Below, piece by piece: positions 1-12,100 of a DNA stretch of 64,000 bases (position 1 is the stretch's first letter; each line of letters opens with the position of its first letter). The stretch covers positions 11,372,354 to 11,436,353 of the forward strand of contig NC_136000.1 in the NCBI RefSeq assembly GCF_048128805.1, given 5' to 3'. Made by a program: the position numbers and the translations under genes. The notes below the pieces were generated by a model. It saw nothing but the letters and a program-made list of their open reading frames with translations, searched no databases and was not told the DNA's origin. The DNA comes from Centroberyx gerrardi (Eukaryota > Chordata > Actinopteri > Beryciformes > Berycidae).

Positions 1-665
1 AGTCCATGAGGGATCTAAGGTGGGAAAAGAAAAGTATGATCATCAAAAAGAAACATCAAATCAAAAATCAACCACAAGAGAACATGTACAGGATATAACT
101 AAAGTGCATTATGGAATTTAGTCAGCAGCACCATGATACATTCACAAAATAAATACACACTTTAAACATGAAATAAATTATGGCAGACCAGTTCTAATGT
201 ATGTATTCAGTGAACAGTTCGTCATGATTGTACGTCCACAATTAGTCAGTACATGAAGAGCCAACCAAATAGCAGACCACTCAGCATCCCAATTTGTGTG
301 AAGTTACACTATGTACAGACAATAAATATTTTCCTCCTAAGCTCTACTCTGCACACAACTGGTTAGAGATTAAACCATATGGCATTGTTTTGAAGTAACT
401 CAGGGTTATAGAGGCGTATAGATTAGCCCAAATAAATATGGATCTAAGAGGATGTTATGATGATAGTTCGTAAAACTCCAGGAAGTATGAAATTGTATTA
501 AAACACAAAAATACAAACGTAGCGGATTATAATCATACAAGCAAAGCCCCAAGGCCGTAATATGAAGTGACTGAGCGAGCCGTGGGTTGAGTCTCTCACA
601 CCTCAGTCATGCTGAACCTGTGTCAGTGTCTTAGTGCAGCACCCAAAGGCCTTTTTTGCAGTCTG
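1..665 (-). other. Presumed 3' UTR and downstream flank of pthlh
   Basis: AT-rich sequence immediately past the pthlh stop codon. On the minus strand I see no AATAAA (it would read TTTATT on the plus strand), so the 3' UTR probably continues beyond the left edge. Several AATAAA strings are present on the plus strand but in the wrong orientation. No other gene is visible here. Confidence 0.5.
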
Positions 666-1080
666 TCACCCGGGGTACTGTGTCCTTTGTGGCTCCTTTG
701 CTGTGACCGACCTCGCCCTCCTCCGCTTCTTGTCGCTCTCCCTCCGCCGGCCTAACCTCACCTTTTTTTTCCTCTTGGTGGCCACCTTCAGCGGCTGGTC
801 CTTGTAGGCCAGAGCCTTGTTGGTCTCCTGGGGCAGGTTAGCGCCCTCCCTGTCCAGCCTGAACCTGAGGGGGAGGTTCTTGGTGCCCCCGGGGGGCTTC
901 TGGCGCAGGGCGCTCCCGCTGAAGGTGTGGCCGGCGGTTCTGCTCTGGAGGGGCGGGGCTCGCTCGCCGTCGGCCGTGTGCACCTCCTCCAGCAGCTCCT
1001 GCAGCCACATGCGCCGCTTGAACTCCTGCAGGGAGCGGCCCTTGTCGTGCATCAGCTGGGCGTGGCTCACTGACCGCCTC
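666..1080 (-). CDS. pthlh: Parathyroid hormone-related protein, terminal coding exon (partial gene)
   Basis: This exon encodes the mature secreted hormone, which in vertebrates signals through PTH1R-type receptors in skeleton, ion balance and development. Seen in sequence: a CAG acceptor at 1082-1081, then one base completing a split codon, then Arg-Arg and 135 residues to TGA at 668-666. The mature part opens SVSHAQLMHDKGRSLQEFKR, the PTHrP 1-34 receptor-binding block (human begins AVSEHQLLHDKG). Further on are an ETNKALAYKDQPLK segment that matches the mid-region, and a very basic tract (KRKKK, GRRR, KKRRRAR) that corresponds to the nuclear/nucleolar targeting region. The C-terminus ends QRTQYPG; the TRSAW osteostatin motif of tetrapods is replaced by ARSVT. 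The signal-peptide exon is not firmly located, so the gene is incomplete as annotated. The family assignment is secure. Confidence 0.93.
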
Positions 1081-2151
1081 CTGCGAGCATGGAGGAGAGG
1101 AGTCACAGGTCATACTCAGATCTACATGTTGTAAAGATAGAAAATAGGTTGTAGAAAAGCTTCATATGTTGACTAGATAGTAGCATCCTACAACAGCATC
1201 ATGCATGGAGAGAGCAACTAGGGTAGTAAGTTCACTTTTCTTTAAGACTGCCAATAAGAGAGAGTTTTTTGTGTGAATCAAACGCCAATACCAAATTTCT
1301 GAATCAATACCAACAAAAACTTTCACACATCTTTTTTTATATGACTTTGCTGTAATGTTTTATGTGACACCACAGTGTAGGGATTGTGTCTTGAACTGTT
1401 TTATAAGTGCTGGCTGCTGAAATTGAAGGTCATGATCCTGAAAGCCTCGGTACAGTAGGTGGCAGCATAAACGAGATTTCTGAGAGCCGCCAGCAGTCTG
1501 AACTCAAGAACCCATAAAGCCAATGTTAGACTTAGTGTCTCCTATCCCTTTCTTTTATCTGTACTCACAGACTGTGGGTGTGTGTTCTAATTGTAAACAG
1601 CAAGAATCTTTCAACAATTTTGCTCCCGTGTTTAGGTGTTTTCTAGTCTCTCATTTACAAAGTTCAATATTTCACAACTTTTGGATTCATTCATTCTTTT
1701 TCTGTTCTTTTACAGTGTTGAGTTTGACAGAGAATAACAGAGGTGCAGTTAATGCAACAAAAATAACAAAAAAGTATAACTCACGTTCTGCTACTAAGTG
1801 CATCAATTGGCCTCCCATAGAGAGTCACTGGGGAGCAAAGCAAGAACACAGCAAGGCTCCACTGATGGAGCATGGCTATCGAGCACATCCTGCAACCTAC
1901 GATCTGCAGAATACAAGACATGTTACTCTAACATTCACTTCAACAGCAAGAATCATCTACTGCATGCATGAATCCAGACTTTGTTTTAGACACAAATGCT
2001 TAACAGCTACTCTGCTATTTAACAGTTTATGGTGCCAGCAGTGTAGACAGCCCAAAACATTACACTATAACTAACAACATGAATGCTCCCACCTGGCATT
2101 ACTTGTGTCAATAAAACAGTTTATTAAAATGAAGAAGTGATAGAGACTTAC
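1081..2151 (-). other. pthlh intron sequence with an old repeat
   Basis: No coding exon was recognised. Around 1450-1505 a stretch reading cagtaggtggcag followed by a gagagccgccagcag block resembles a dispersed repeat motif common in fish. The remaining sequence is AT-rich and unremarkable. Confidence 0.4.
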
Positions 2152-2216
2152 ATGTGGTGAATCTTTAGAATGAGAATCCACAAAATGGTCAGTCCACAAG
2201 TTCTTAAAAGGATATC
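2152..2216 (-). other. Candidate 65-bp upstream exon of pthlh
   Basis: On the minus strand a T-rich tract ending TTTTTTAG (AG at 2218-2217) precedes a 65-bp open segment followed by CACAT|GTAAGT (donor at 2151-2150). The last two bases (AT) would join the G that opens the mature exon to give Met-Arg-Arg. Read in that phase it encodes 21 residues including a hydrophobic run LTILWILIL. Splice signals are strong and the phase fits, but no start codon is placed and I cannot match the peptide to a known PTHrP leader. It may be a noncoding or chance exon. Confidence 0.3.
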
Positions 2217-2694
2217 CTAAAAAATAATAATATTAATAAAAACAAAAAATTATACTGCCAAATACAATTTGGCCAAATCAAAAATTCTGTCCAACTCCAT
2301 TGGTGCGAGGGCAGTGTGGGGAAACCCCCTGTGACTCTGCTCCATTCAGTTGCCTCCCAACAGTGTGTGTTGAGCTATTTATTTCTCCCCAACGTCCCAA
2401 TGAAAACAGAGATAAAGATAGAAAGAGCAGCAGCAGCCCATCAGCTGCACTGCTGCCACACCACCCGGTCCTTCAGTAATCTCATGAAGAGCAACAGTGA
2501 AGCATCTTCTCTGGTGGCCGGAGCGAGAGAGTTGAGCGTGTGTCGAGCCCAGCGGTGTGAGCCCAGCCTGCCTGTTTGTCTGAGTGAGGCAGAGAGAGAG
2601 AAAGTGGAACTCCTCTTTGGGTGAAGATGCAGGCACTACCTTAGCCCCTACCCATTAAGTCCAGTCCTGACACCCTCTCCACCCCCCAAAACCC

Positions 2695-2719
2695 CTCACA
2701 CACACACACACACACACAC
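2695..2719. repeat. (CA)n microsatellite
   Basis: About twelve uninterrupted CA units. Confidence 0.95.
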
Positions 2720-2930
2720 CTGCAGTGGCAAGAAGGTGGCGCCCATGCAACATTCAAACGAAGAGAATATTGAAGAGGAGCTTCAGGAAGAACACCCAAA
2801 CCTTAATTTAACCAATTTTAAATGGGTTTTTTTTAGCTTTACTTTCTAAGAGCAGCCTGAAATAGATTAAAAATGCGCTAATGGTTGTTCATAATTTCAT
2901 CATTTAGGGGTCAGAAGTGACAGGTGTGCA

Positions 2931-2973
2931 CCAATGGAGGTAATCATAGGTTGCCGAGCGGAGGCTATATAAG
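2931..2973 (+). promoter_or_regulatory. CCAAT and TATA box pair (candidate core promoter)
   Basis: CCAAT at 2931-2935 and a full-consensus TATATAAG at 2966-2973, embedded in a G-rich strip. As written the TATA box points rightward, where no gene is recognised. On the minus strand the same site reads TTATATAG, so it could also serve the pthlh promoter. Vertebrate PTHLH promoters include TATA-containing ones, which makes assignment to pthlh plausible, but orientation is unresolved. Confidence 0.4.
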
Positions 2974-3169
2974 GGGAGGGGCAGAGGTACTCCAAAGTAA
3001 ACAGCCAGGCTTCACCACTTTCCCAGGGGAGAATGACCATAACCTCAGAGAAACCCAACCCACAGCCTCTCACTGCAGACCATTCAATTCCACTCCACTC
3101 TGCCTCAGCAAACCAGCTCACCGCCGAATGGTTACAGTGGGCGCTGAGGCATCTCCTGTATTCAGCTAA

Positions 3170-6100
3170 TAAGGACACTGGATAGTTATGCATTGACGCA
3201 GTGCTATACAATCCCAGGATAAATAAATTAAAATGCTGCGTGCGTTTGGGCGTTGCACCCAAACCCGAAGCATCCAGTCGTTTTATGCATTTATAATTGT
3301 GTTGAAAGTGCATTAAAGGCACAGTCAGGAATCTAATATAAGAGGTAGCCCGAAAACTATTTTTATTATCAAATTGATTGACAGAGCTTTTTATGCCCAA
3401 AACATACCATATGCAACTGCAATATATGTGTTTTTAATGTATCTGTAAAAGGTTTAACATTTGTAATGTTTGATATTCAGGTAATTGGAGTTGAATAGAT
3501 CTATATTTTGAGTTATGATTGGTTTAGAAGTTAAAAGCCTCTTCTCTTTCTTTTCCACCCAGAGTCTGCTGTAACCCTAATTATACAGCATGTGGTAAAA
3601 TTGTGGATTGGGGTTTTAAGATTGTACATGTAGGATTTTTTCTTCAATATATTACTGTGAACTTGGTTGTGATGACAAATTTTACTGTCATCACCAAATA
3701 CAATCTGTTGCGGTCACAAACAGTAGCATCGATGATCTGCCTCATGCTTTCATTTGGTCTATTTTGGGACTTAATGGGTTCATTTCCACCCAAAAATTCC
3801 CCTAGAAAATCCCCTCCAGTAAGTTATTAGTCGCATTTTAGCAGACCCAGTCCTGAAATAAGTGAACTACTGAGTAACAGCATAGAATCACTAAGTAATT
3901 TCGTTTAGCTGACAGGTGGTTTGTAAATTACCAAATAATGGTTGGTAATGAATTGGTAACTGGTAGCCGTTTAATTGTTTTCTTGCTTTAAATGATGTTA
4001 CAAATGAAGATGTGGCAAAATTTATTGAAAATCAAGATATTAAAAAACCTCTTCTTTATGAATAAAAAGCAAAACTAAGAAAAATTGTGGGCCTTTGCAG
4101 AATTATTTGGAGTCTGGTCATGTATGATTTAAATAAGTCCTCATAGAATTCAAGACCCCGAAACACTGCATGGTCCTCACACACTATGAAACTTTGGCAA
4201 ATTTTGTCAGCAACATTCCTGTTTGGTACGGTGTGAGCATGTGGTTTTAGGGTCTATTCAAAGTGATCTCTGTTTTTATCTGTGTAAAGCATCGTATCTG
4301 CATAAGTATTTTATGTTCCCAACAATATGAAAGAGGATATTTCAGCTCGGGGTTCATAACGGCCCTTCAATTGTTGTTAAAGTCAGTCAGCAGGTTTTTT
4401 TATGGCCATCTTGTCCACAACCCTGTTAAATGGCCCTGCAACATATTTCTGGGTCATGACCCGTCAGTTAAAAAAGCATGAACTGATAAACTGTATTTGA
4501 CCAGAAATGCTGCTTCTGTCTGCAATCTCAGGGCCCAGGTTTCTTTCTTTTGTTTGTTTTGAGGTTTGTTTTATTTTCCATAAAGTCATTTGGGCTTTTC
4601 TATTTTTTTGAAATTTGTAATTTTACTTTTCTTTTCTTGATTTTTTTAACTATTAAATCACAATTTCTAATGACTTTGCTTCTTTATATCACTGTGAAAA
4701 TAACTAAAATTAAAACTGAACTAAACATTGATTCAAGCAGCTCAATAAGTGACCAATATTTCCTGTTATTTACAATGTTATATTAAAAAAAAATGTTTCA
4801 GCAACAGCAAATGTCTTTTCACTGTAAGGTACAAGTAGAATCATATGAATAAATTGTATCGATCTCTGCATATTGACCAATATTAATTGTTAAGGTTGTT
4901 TGCATGATGATTAGATGAATAGAATCCATTCAAAATCCTGACTAATTTACAGTATGTGATTACCTACATACAGCATTTTACTGGACGGAATAACTTGCAT
5001 TTCTCCTCATGAATAAAACTCATAAATTATTTTCTACGAGTACTTATGTAGTGTTGATTAGTAGAATCACTTGAGGCTAAACTGTATACCCAGTGGGTGG
5101 CAAATTACTTAATAGAGGGCTCAGTATTTTACAAGCAGTCATGATTCAATTCAGCAAGGGGTCCAGAAGGGGTTTGGAGTTGGGACCAATATATGGCAGA
5201 CCCCCCTGCTGTCTCCAAAATTCAGCTTTCTTCTGTTTCCAACTGGTCTGCCCCAAACTTCTAACACTTTAACATTCGGTAGGGAAAAAATACCTCATTT
5301 GATTCCATTCTGCAAAGACTTTTACCTGCAAAAAAATATGAAAAAAATCCCATTTCCTGGCAGACAGCAGCATACAGAACGGGAGCCAGGAAAGCTGCTT
5401 TTGATTCATGCTAAATTGCACTCTCAACACAGAACAGTATTCCTGTCCGTTTTTCATCCTTTTCACACTGCACCTACTTCACATTCACACATACAGAGCA
5501 CATGCACCCACCCACCCCCGTTTCAAAGAATTTGCACTCCTCTGTTCCAAGCCAGCTCATACACACACGCCGAATCCAGAGAAACACCCTCATTTCATGT
5601 ATAAATTCAGAGTTCAGCATCTATTTTTGGATGTGTTGTACCCATTCCCTGTATTGGCCCACCCTATTATGTCATAAATCCTGGCTTCGCTTACAGCAAC
5701 AGTTCCTCCTTTTGTTGTGGAGTTACGTTCAGACACATTATGTTCTTTGCATGCACATTGCGATCCTGTCCGTGCCAGAAATACAGCGTTTATTCCCCAC
5801 CCAATGTGAGTGGGTCATTGTCACAGTCTGAGATTGTCAGCATTGACTATTACTGTTTCACAGTCCCACTGACCTTTAACTCTGACGATTATCATGGCTT
5901 TAAGTGAAATTTGAACATTGCAGTGAAGTGGAAAGGTAGCAAATGAACACTGAAAACATCCATAACATGTAAAAACCTGATTTAAAAGAAATTCTCCATG
6001 GGTCACACTTTGAGCGCAGTTTCTGTTAAACATGACATTGGACAAACCAATAAAGATCTCAGATGTCATCCATAACCGAGTCTATAGCTTTTGCTGCAAA

Positions 6101-8160
6101 GAACAAAGTGGAGGGTTTACAATGTATTCGATAATGGTCCCTTTATGGTGCAGCCAGGGCTTTGATAGCTTGGCCACTTCTTCACATGAGAACTTTAAGG
6201 TTTGTTAGCCTGGAAAACCTCACTTGAAAAATGACTTTTGCAGAGTTACTTTTTCTCTTAATGGTTTCTTAACTGTGAGTTATAGGCAGCTTCGGTTAGT
6301 TCATTCGAGGTATGCTTCATAAAGTCGCATTGTGGCCAGTTGGAAGACTTTTCTGCTAATCATTCACACCTACCAATCATAACTGTCATCTTGGGAATGC
6401 TCTTTATTCCACTTTACCTTCCCCCATTTCAGCTATTTCAACAGCTCCGCTACTGAGGCAGCGTTTTATTCATATAAGCTAAGGAGATGTTGAAATTGAT
6501 GCACGCTGTTTTCTTTTCAGTTGGTGGTTCGTTGGTGCTTAAAATCTGTCACCTGTTTCAAGATCACATTTTGCTACATTAATCCTGGACACTTGACAAT
6601 GAAATGAAATCAGTGCTTGAAAGATAGAGAGCTCCTAATAAAATTTACTTTGGGACACAGCAAAGAAATGTGTTAAATATACATAAAGGTCCAACCTGTA
6701 ATTACAGTATGGCTCACCCTGTTGAAATGCTGTTACCCTGCTACTGGTTTTGTTTAAATAGTGATTCATGGAAGAATGTTTTTACTCTGAAATTTGTTCT
6801 CTGAGTTTTGCATGAAACGACTGCAAGTTAAACACAAGTTTTATGTTTACTGAGGCTGTAAAAGCTTTCCTTACAGTATTGTTTGTAAACAGTGGCGTGA
6901 AACAAACCTGCATTTAGAGTTGTGAAAGGCTAAGAAAGTTTGAAAAAGCTTTTGTTTTCCATCTACTAGTCAAACAATTCAAGAATCTATACCCAAATAT
7001 TTAGATGGGCAAATAAAATTGTGATTACATCTTTAACATTTGTATTATAACTGTAAAAAGTGGGTTAGGGTTAGGGTTCTTTTGCTTAATTTTATTCCCA
7101 AATATCATATAATATACAGATATACAGATATACAGAATATACAGATAATGCTGATATTGCTTCAGGTGGGACTAAATCAAAATGTATGTAACATCCAAAG
7201 ATTCACATTCAAACTATGTCTCCTTTTCCCATTAAAGAAAGGAAATGTCCCACATTGTTAGCCATAACAACTCATTGTTGAAAATCACTTTCAGTGATGT
7301 ACTTGATAAAGCAAATCACTGTGATGATGCTGTTTATGGTCGATCAATGAAAGGCTTCAAAAATGGATCCCATTCATGATTCGGATGTAGCTCATGCTAA
7401 ATATCTGTGTTCATTATCTTATTAGAAAAGTGTTTTAAAAATCTTTGTTCAATGCAACATTTCATATCTTCACATACAATCTATTACACAGATGTTAGCA
7501 ATGAACAGCAAATCTAGACTTAATTTTTTTTTTTTTAGCTACAATGCACAATGGGCAGGTTTAGTCAGGATGTCAGGAAAGGGTCACTCCTCCACACACT
7601 TTAAGAAGCATACATCCTGAACATTACCTAATGCCTGCTCTGGGTTACCAAAACATGGCCTCCTCTGTCACTCATTTATTTGATCTGAAGTAGCTGCAAG
7701 ATTTGTCTGTTTCTGTTTTTGCTATGTGATATATGATGATCCACATAAGGCAGTACTTGGGGGCTGATTTCTTATTTACAACTTGATTTTTTTTATGCTG
7801 CCATAAATGTCAAGCTCCTGGAGACAGTGAGTCGGGGAGGTCCTACTGGGACAAAAGCATGTTGTCCAGGCTCAGTCTAGAGCACAGGTACATTAAATAA
7901 TTATTTTTCAGACAGGAAATATCTGCCATTGGACATTTTGCTTGTAAAATGTATTTTTAAGATGAAGTGATTCCTGCCTGGCAAAGCTCTGCTCTCATCT
8001 GAACTGGAGTTTTACACTCATCTATTGAATGTGGGACTTGCTTGTAGCAAAAACCTTCAATATCGTCCGTCTTATGATTAAATCGTGGATGTGTGTTTGA
8101 TCACGCCCTCGATGTGATTCAGAGTGATTCATGAAGCAGAAAAACAAGTCCAAAGCCTGA
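3170..8160. other. AT-rich intergenic sequence, no gene recognised
   Basis: Scanned on both strands. Open frames are short and low-complexity, without convincing splice signals or family motifs. The only distinct element is a short telomere-like string at 7062-7078. Confidence 0.6.
7062..7078 (+). repeat. Short interstitial telomere-like repeat
   Basis: The string is GGGTTAGGGTTAGGGTT, two full TTAGGG units plus flanking partial units. It is too short to show a former chromosome end. Confidence 0.7.
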
Positions 8161-8164
8161 GTCT

Positions 8165-8581
8165 TTGACCTGGCCTTATGAGGTGGCCACCGCATTAGCA
8201 TTTCTCCCTTGGCAGATGTTGCTGGTGGGGTGTCTGACTGTGGCCGGCCTCTCTGCAGTGGCCCTGTGCTCCAGGCTCTGGGGAGGGGGCTCCTCACTCT
8301 CCCCACCCAAACCGCAAGCTGCCCCATGTCTGATGCCCCCTCTCACTCTCCTGACCTCAGAGGCAGACCCCAGGCCAGCTGGACGCGGCCTGAAACCCCA
8401 CACAGTCACCACACAGCCACCACCGATGGTTGCCACCCTCCTGCCCCTGACCTATCACCCAAAACATTACCATAAACTTCTGCCCCGCTGCCAAGCAACA
8501 CACGCAGCAGAGCTCACAGTCAGACCCTCTCTCTCTCTCTCTCTCTCTCTCTGTGCACCTCTGCACTCTCTGCCCATGTAA
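8165..8581 (+). other. GC-richer open frame of uncertain meaning
   Basis: A 138-codon frame lies in a local GC-rich island. From an internal Met it starts with a hydrophobic signal-like stretch (MLLVGCLTVAGLSAVALCS) and is then Pro/Thr/Leu-rich, ending in a (CT)n-encoded SLSLSL run. I recognise no domain and see no matching exon nearby. Most likely chance openness or a regulatory island. Confidence 0.15.
8527..8552. repeat. (CT)n microsatellite
   Basis: Uninterrupted CT dinucleotides inside the GC-richer island. Confidence 0.95.
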
Positions 8582-9067
8582 AGATAGCTCTGTCTGAGGG
8601 GAGAGAGTGGAGTCGGTTGAGAGGGGTAAGCGCTCTTGGTTATGATGGCATTTTACACGCAACATAAAACCTACTGTGGTGTTTTATGTTTTGTGGCTTG
8701 TGGTGATGCCATGGCATTGCCTGTGGAACAGTCTTCTGCCACCGCAACTACTGTACAGTATTTGAGGCTGATGAAAAATGTGTTAGCCAGTATGAACTGT
8801 TGAAACATGCCGCAAGTCTGCATGTTCCAGCACTTTACTTACTTGACAAATCTTGCCATTTCATATTGCCTTAGCCTCAGTGAAAATTGAAGAATCAATA
8901 GGAGTCTGATTGAGAAGACCACACACACATGGCGTTACGGTAATGACGGGCCGAGTCTGTTTGTTTGCATAAGTGAAGAGCAGGCTCAAACCGTTAATGA
9001 GTGCTTTGCGTACAGCGTGTAACCACAGCTAAGCCAGTGGGTCAACAAGGTTGGCCAGACTAACCAC

Positions 9068-9107
9068 TGTGTGTGTGTGTGTGTGTGTGTGTGCGCGTGT
9101 GTGTGTA
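9068..9107. repeat. (GT)n microsatellite with CG interruption
   Basis: A run of GT units with an internal GCGC break. Confidence 0.95.
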
Positions 9108-12100
9108 CATGCCCATGTTTGTGCATGTAGTTGAAGAAAAAAAGTTCACATTCAGAGACTAAAGTAATATTATCAGAATTTGTCAGACTTCCCTTATTTT
9201 CCTTACCTACCTTAATTTGCTCTTACATCATCTATAAGCACTTTCTGTAATGTTTCTATATTTAACAGCATTCTATATTTACTTGTGCGCCGACACACAG
9301 ATACAGTTTTGTTTTTCCAGTGAAAAAAAATATATCTAGGAGACATTTCAGTGAATATTCAAACAGTGAAAAAAAAGCTTCACTTGAAATTTCCAAATCG
9401 TTATAATGCACGGTGTGAGCCAAGTGCACTTCACCGACTCAAAGCTGATCCATTTACTGTAAATGAGCTTGTCTCTGTTGGTTTCCTGACCAATTACTGT
9501 ACAGTGAACTTAGGTCCCGTATTTATTTATCCATAGGTTATTTTAAATGGACTGCACTCAATGCGCAGGCCTTGTTGAGCGGTCTTGTCCTCCCAGCCTG
9601 CCCCGGGACATGCTAGCGGCGCTTGGCAGACAGACACGGATGCTGAAGGCAGCCTCTGGACAGCTTTATCCTGCGTCGGGAGAGGCCACCCGCCTCGTGC
9701 TCACCAGGGCACAGTGACTGGCACGGCTCTCCCCAGCCTCAGTTTTCACCTCTCAATTTTCTGCTTCTCTGAGAAAACTGGAGAACACTGTATACTTTCT
9801 AAAGCTCCATGACCATGAAAGGATATCGAGGCCGACCAGAGAATAGGAAGGCTCGAGTGGAGATGTGAATACATTATTAAGCAAGTGCTGTTTTAAAAAA
9901 CACTCAAATGAGGAGATGATTCAGTGAAATATATAATAGAGGAGCTCTCACTAATCAATGCTGGTCTGAAGTACAACATGAATTAAAGTAATTTCCTTTA
10001 GGAATACTGCAAATAATACTGACATGAGAATCCTCCATTAGATCTAAAGACCAATACACACATACATATAAATTAAAAAACAAAAAATTATATTTAGGTT
10101 CATAGAGATTTATTCATGTTCAAATATGATTTTGGCTTACTTATGGGAGGTATCTATGGAAACATTTGTTGTTGCACAGAATTGAGAAATGCTATCATAC
10201 AAGGAAATCCTACAGACAAGATAAGAAATGATAAGATGAAACTTTAATTGGATCATTGCAGCAGCAAATAGCAATGGGATAGAGCAAAGAAAATAGAATC
10301 TAAATGATAATATAGCAAATGAGGGTTATATAAACACAACCGACAATTTCAAAACTAGAACATGTTAAGTAGAATGTATGAAAATTATGTGAAAGACTTA
10401 CAGTATTATGAGGGTGTGCAAAATAACAGCAACAAACACTAACAGTTGTAGATTATCTTGGTTCTTTGTAAAAATGTGTCATAGTTTCAAACTTGTGACA
10501 AATTCAGACAATGGTGTCAATAATTGTCATTCGATAGCAGTGGATGTTAAAGGTTGTAGTAAAGCACAGTTCAGAAAGAGCCACCTACTCTCTGCAGACT
10601 TGTCATGTTTGATTGTTATTACTACAACAGTAGGGCTGAATATGTGGTCTTGTTTGCAGAACTCTCTTTATAAAAGGAACTGTTAAATCTGCAACATTCA
10701 AAGACGAGACGAGACTTGTCCTATATTTTATTGAATATATTTTCCAGTTGGATTATTAAAGCTAAAATCGTCAAATGTGGTGAACAATGACATCATGTTC
10801 TTTTACTGAAGGCCACATCCTTTGTTATTGAGGATATCCCCAAACACAGACAGCCATAAAATTACATTTGCACTGTCATCTAAGTCATTGTTTTTCTGTG
10901 CTTCAGAAATGAGACACATAAAATCACCAGTGCTAAATCAAAAGTTCAGGAGAGGAGAGAAGACATAGGACATGGATGCTTATTTCTCTTAAGACCTGCA
11001 CTATGATCAACTAGAGATTGATTAGTAAAATTGAAACTGGCAAACTTAACTATGAATGAATAGATCCCATATCTACGGTCTAAATTGATACCTGTTATGA
11101 ATGTCTGTAGATAATTCTCCAAAATTCACATGCTCATGCATTTCTTTTTTAACACTGGAAATAGCTAAGACACATTGTGCTTGGGCCTGACAAACAAATT
11201 ACTGACACTTAAATTGAAGCTAAATAGAGTAAAAACCCAAATGAAACATTTCTGAAAAATAGAAACTAGAAGACTGACTAGAAGACGAATCAAAGTCAAA
11301 CTAAAAGTGAAATCAAAACTGAAAATAAATCCCAATAAAAATGAATGGTAGTCACAATGCTAAAATAAGCCCAGTGTGAGTATGGAGTCTTCTGATCTTG
11401 CAGGATCATTTTAGGTTTTCTCAGGGACAAAACTTGATGTTTGACCTTGTACTTTTTGGATTCATTTGCATATGTTCTTGAACGGCTTGCCCTGTAGGTG
11501 GAAAATAAGCTTTTTAGAGCTTTTTTGGCCTGTCATAACTCAAAGTACAGGTCTGTTTCACCTCAATGTTTACAAGCATTACAAATGTAAACAAACCTTT
11601 TACAAGCTCAAAATACATGAAGAACTCAACTTTAGTTGTCACATACTGTCAGTCCTTGCATCAAAAGATCAAACTGTAGAGTTAAAAAAAAATATCCTTA
11701 ATCCAGTAAATCCCTATGTAAACAAAGCCAGTTGTGGGGTGATAGTGTTTCAATAGGGGGCGCCATATTGCACTTATGGATTGGGCCTTTAATATTAATA
11801 GTAGTAGTCTTCCTTCTAATTCTTGAGGATGCATAATTTTCAGAGGTGTTCTGGATTTGGCCTTTAGTTGATGAAACTGGTTCAGTAATTCTATCGTTTC
11901 CAGAATGGTTCATAAGGAGAAAAATATCCCCACCCTCTGAGCAAAAACTCAAAAATAACTTTTTCTTTCTTAAATTGAAAACATATGCTTAGCCTTGATG
12001 ATGTAAATGTTCAAATGTGTTAATTCACTAATGAACAGTGAGTCCATTAGACATTCGATTACACACTCTGGGCAGGAGATAAATCAACATTGAGTGTAAT

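Noticed and set aside
1523-2074. 183-codon plus-strand frame opposite pthlh
   Set aside because: Lies in intronic DNA of pthlh. Composition is random-like and no family resemblance was seen.
7062-7078. Ancient telomere fusion point
   Set aside because: Fewer than three TTAGGG units; this can occur by chance or microsatellite growth.
8165-8581. Possible secreted protein with a signal-like N-terminus
   Set aside because: The hydrophobic stretch needs an internal Met. The rest is low-complexity and runs into a CT repeat, with no domain or exon partner. Kept only as a low-confidence note.
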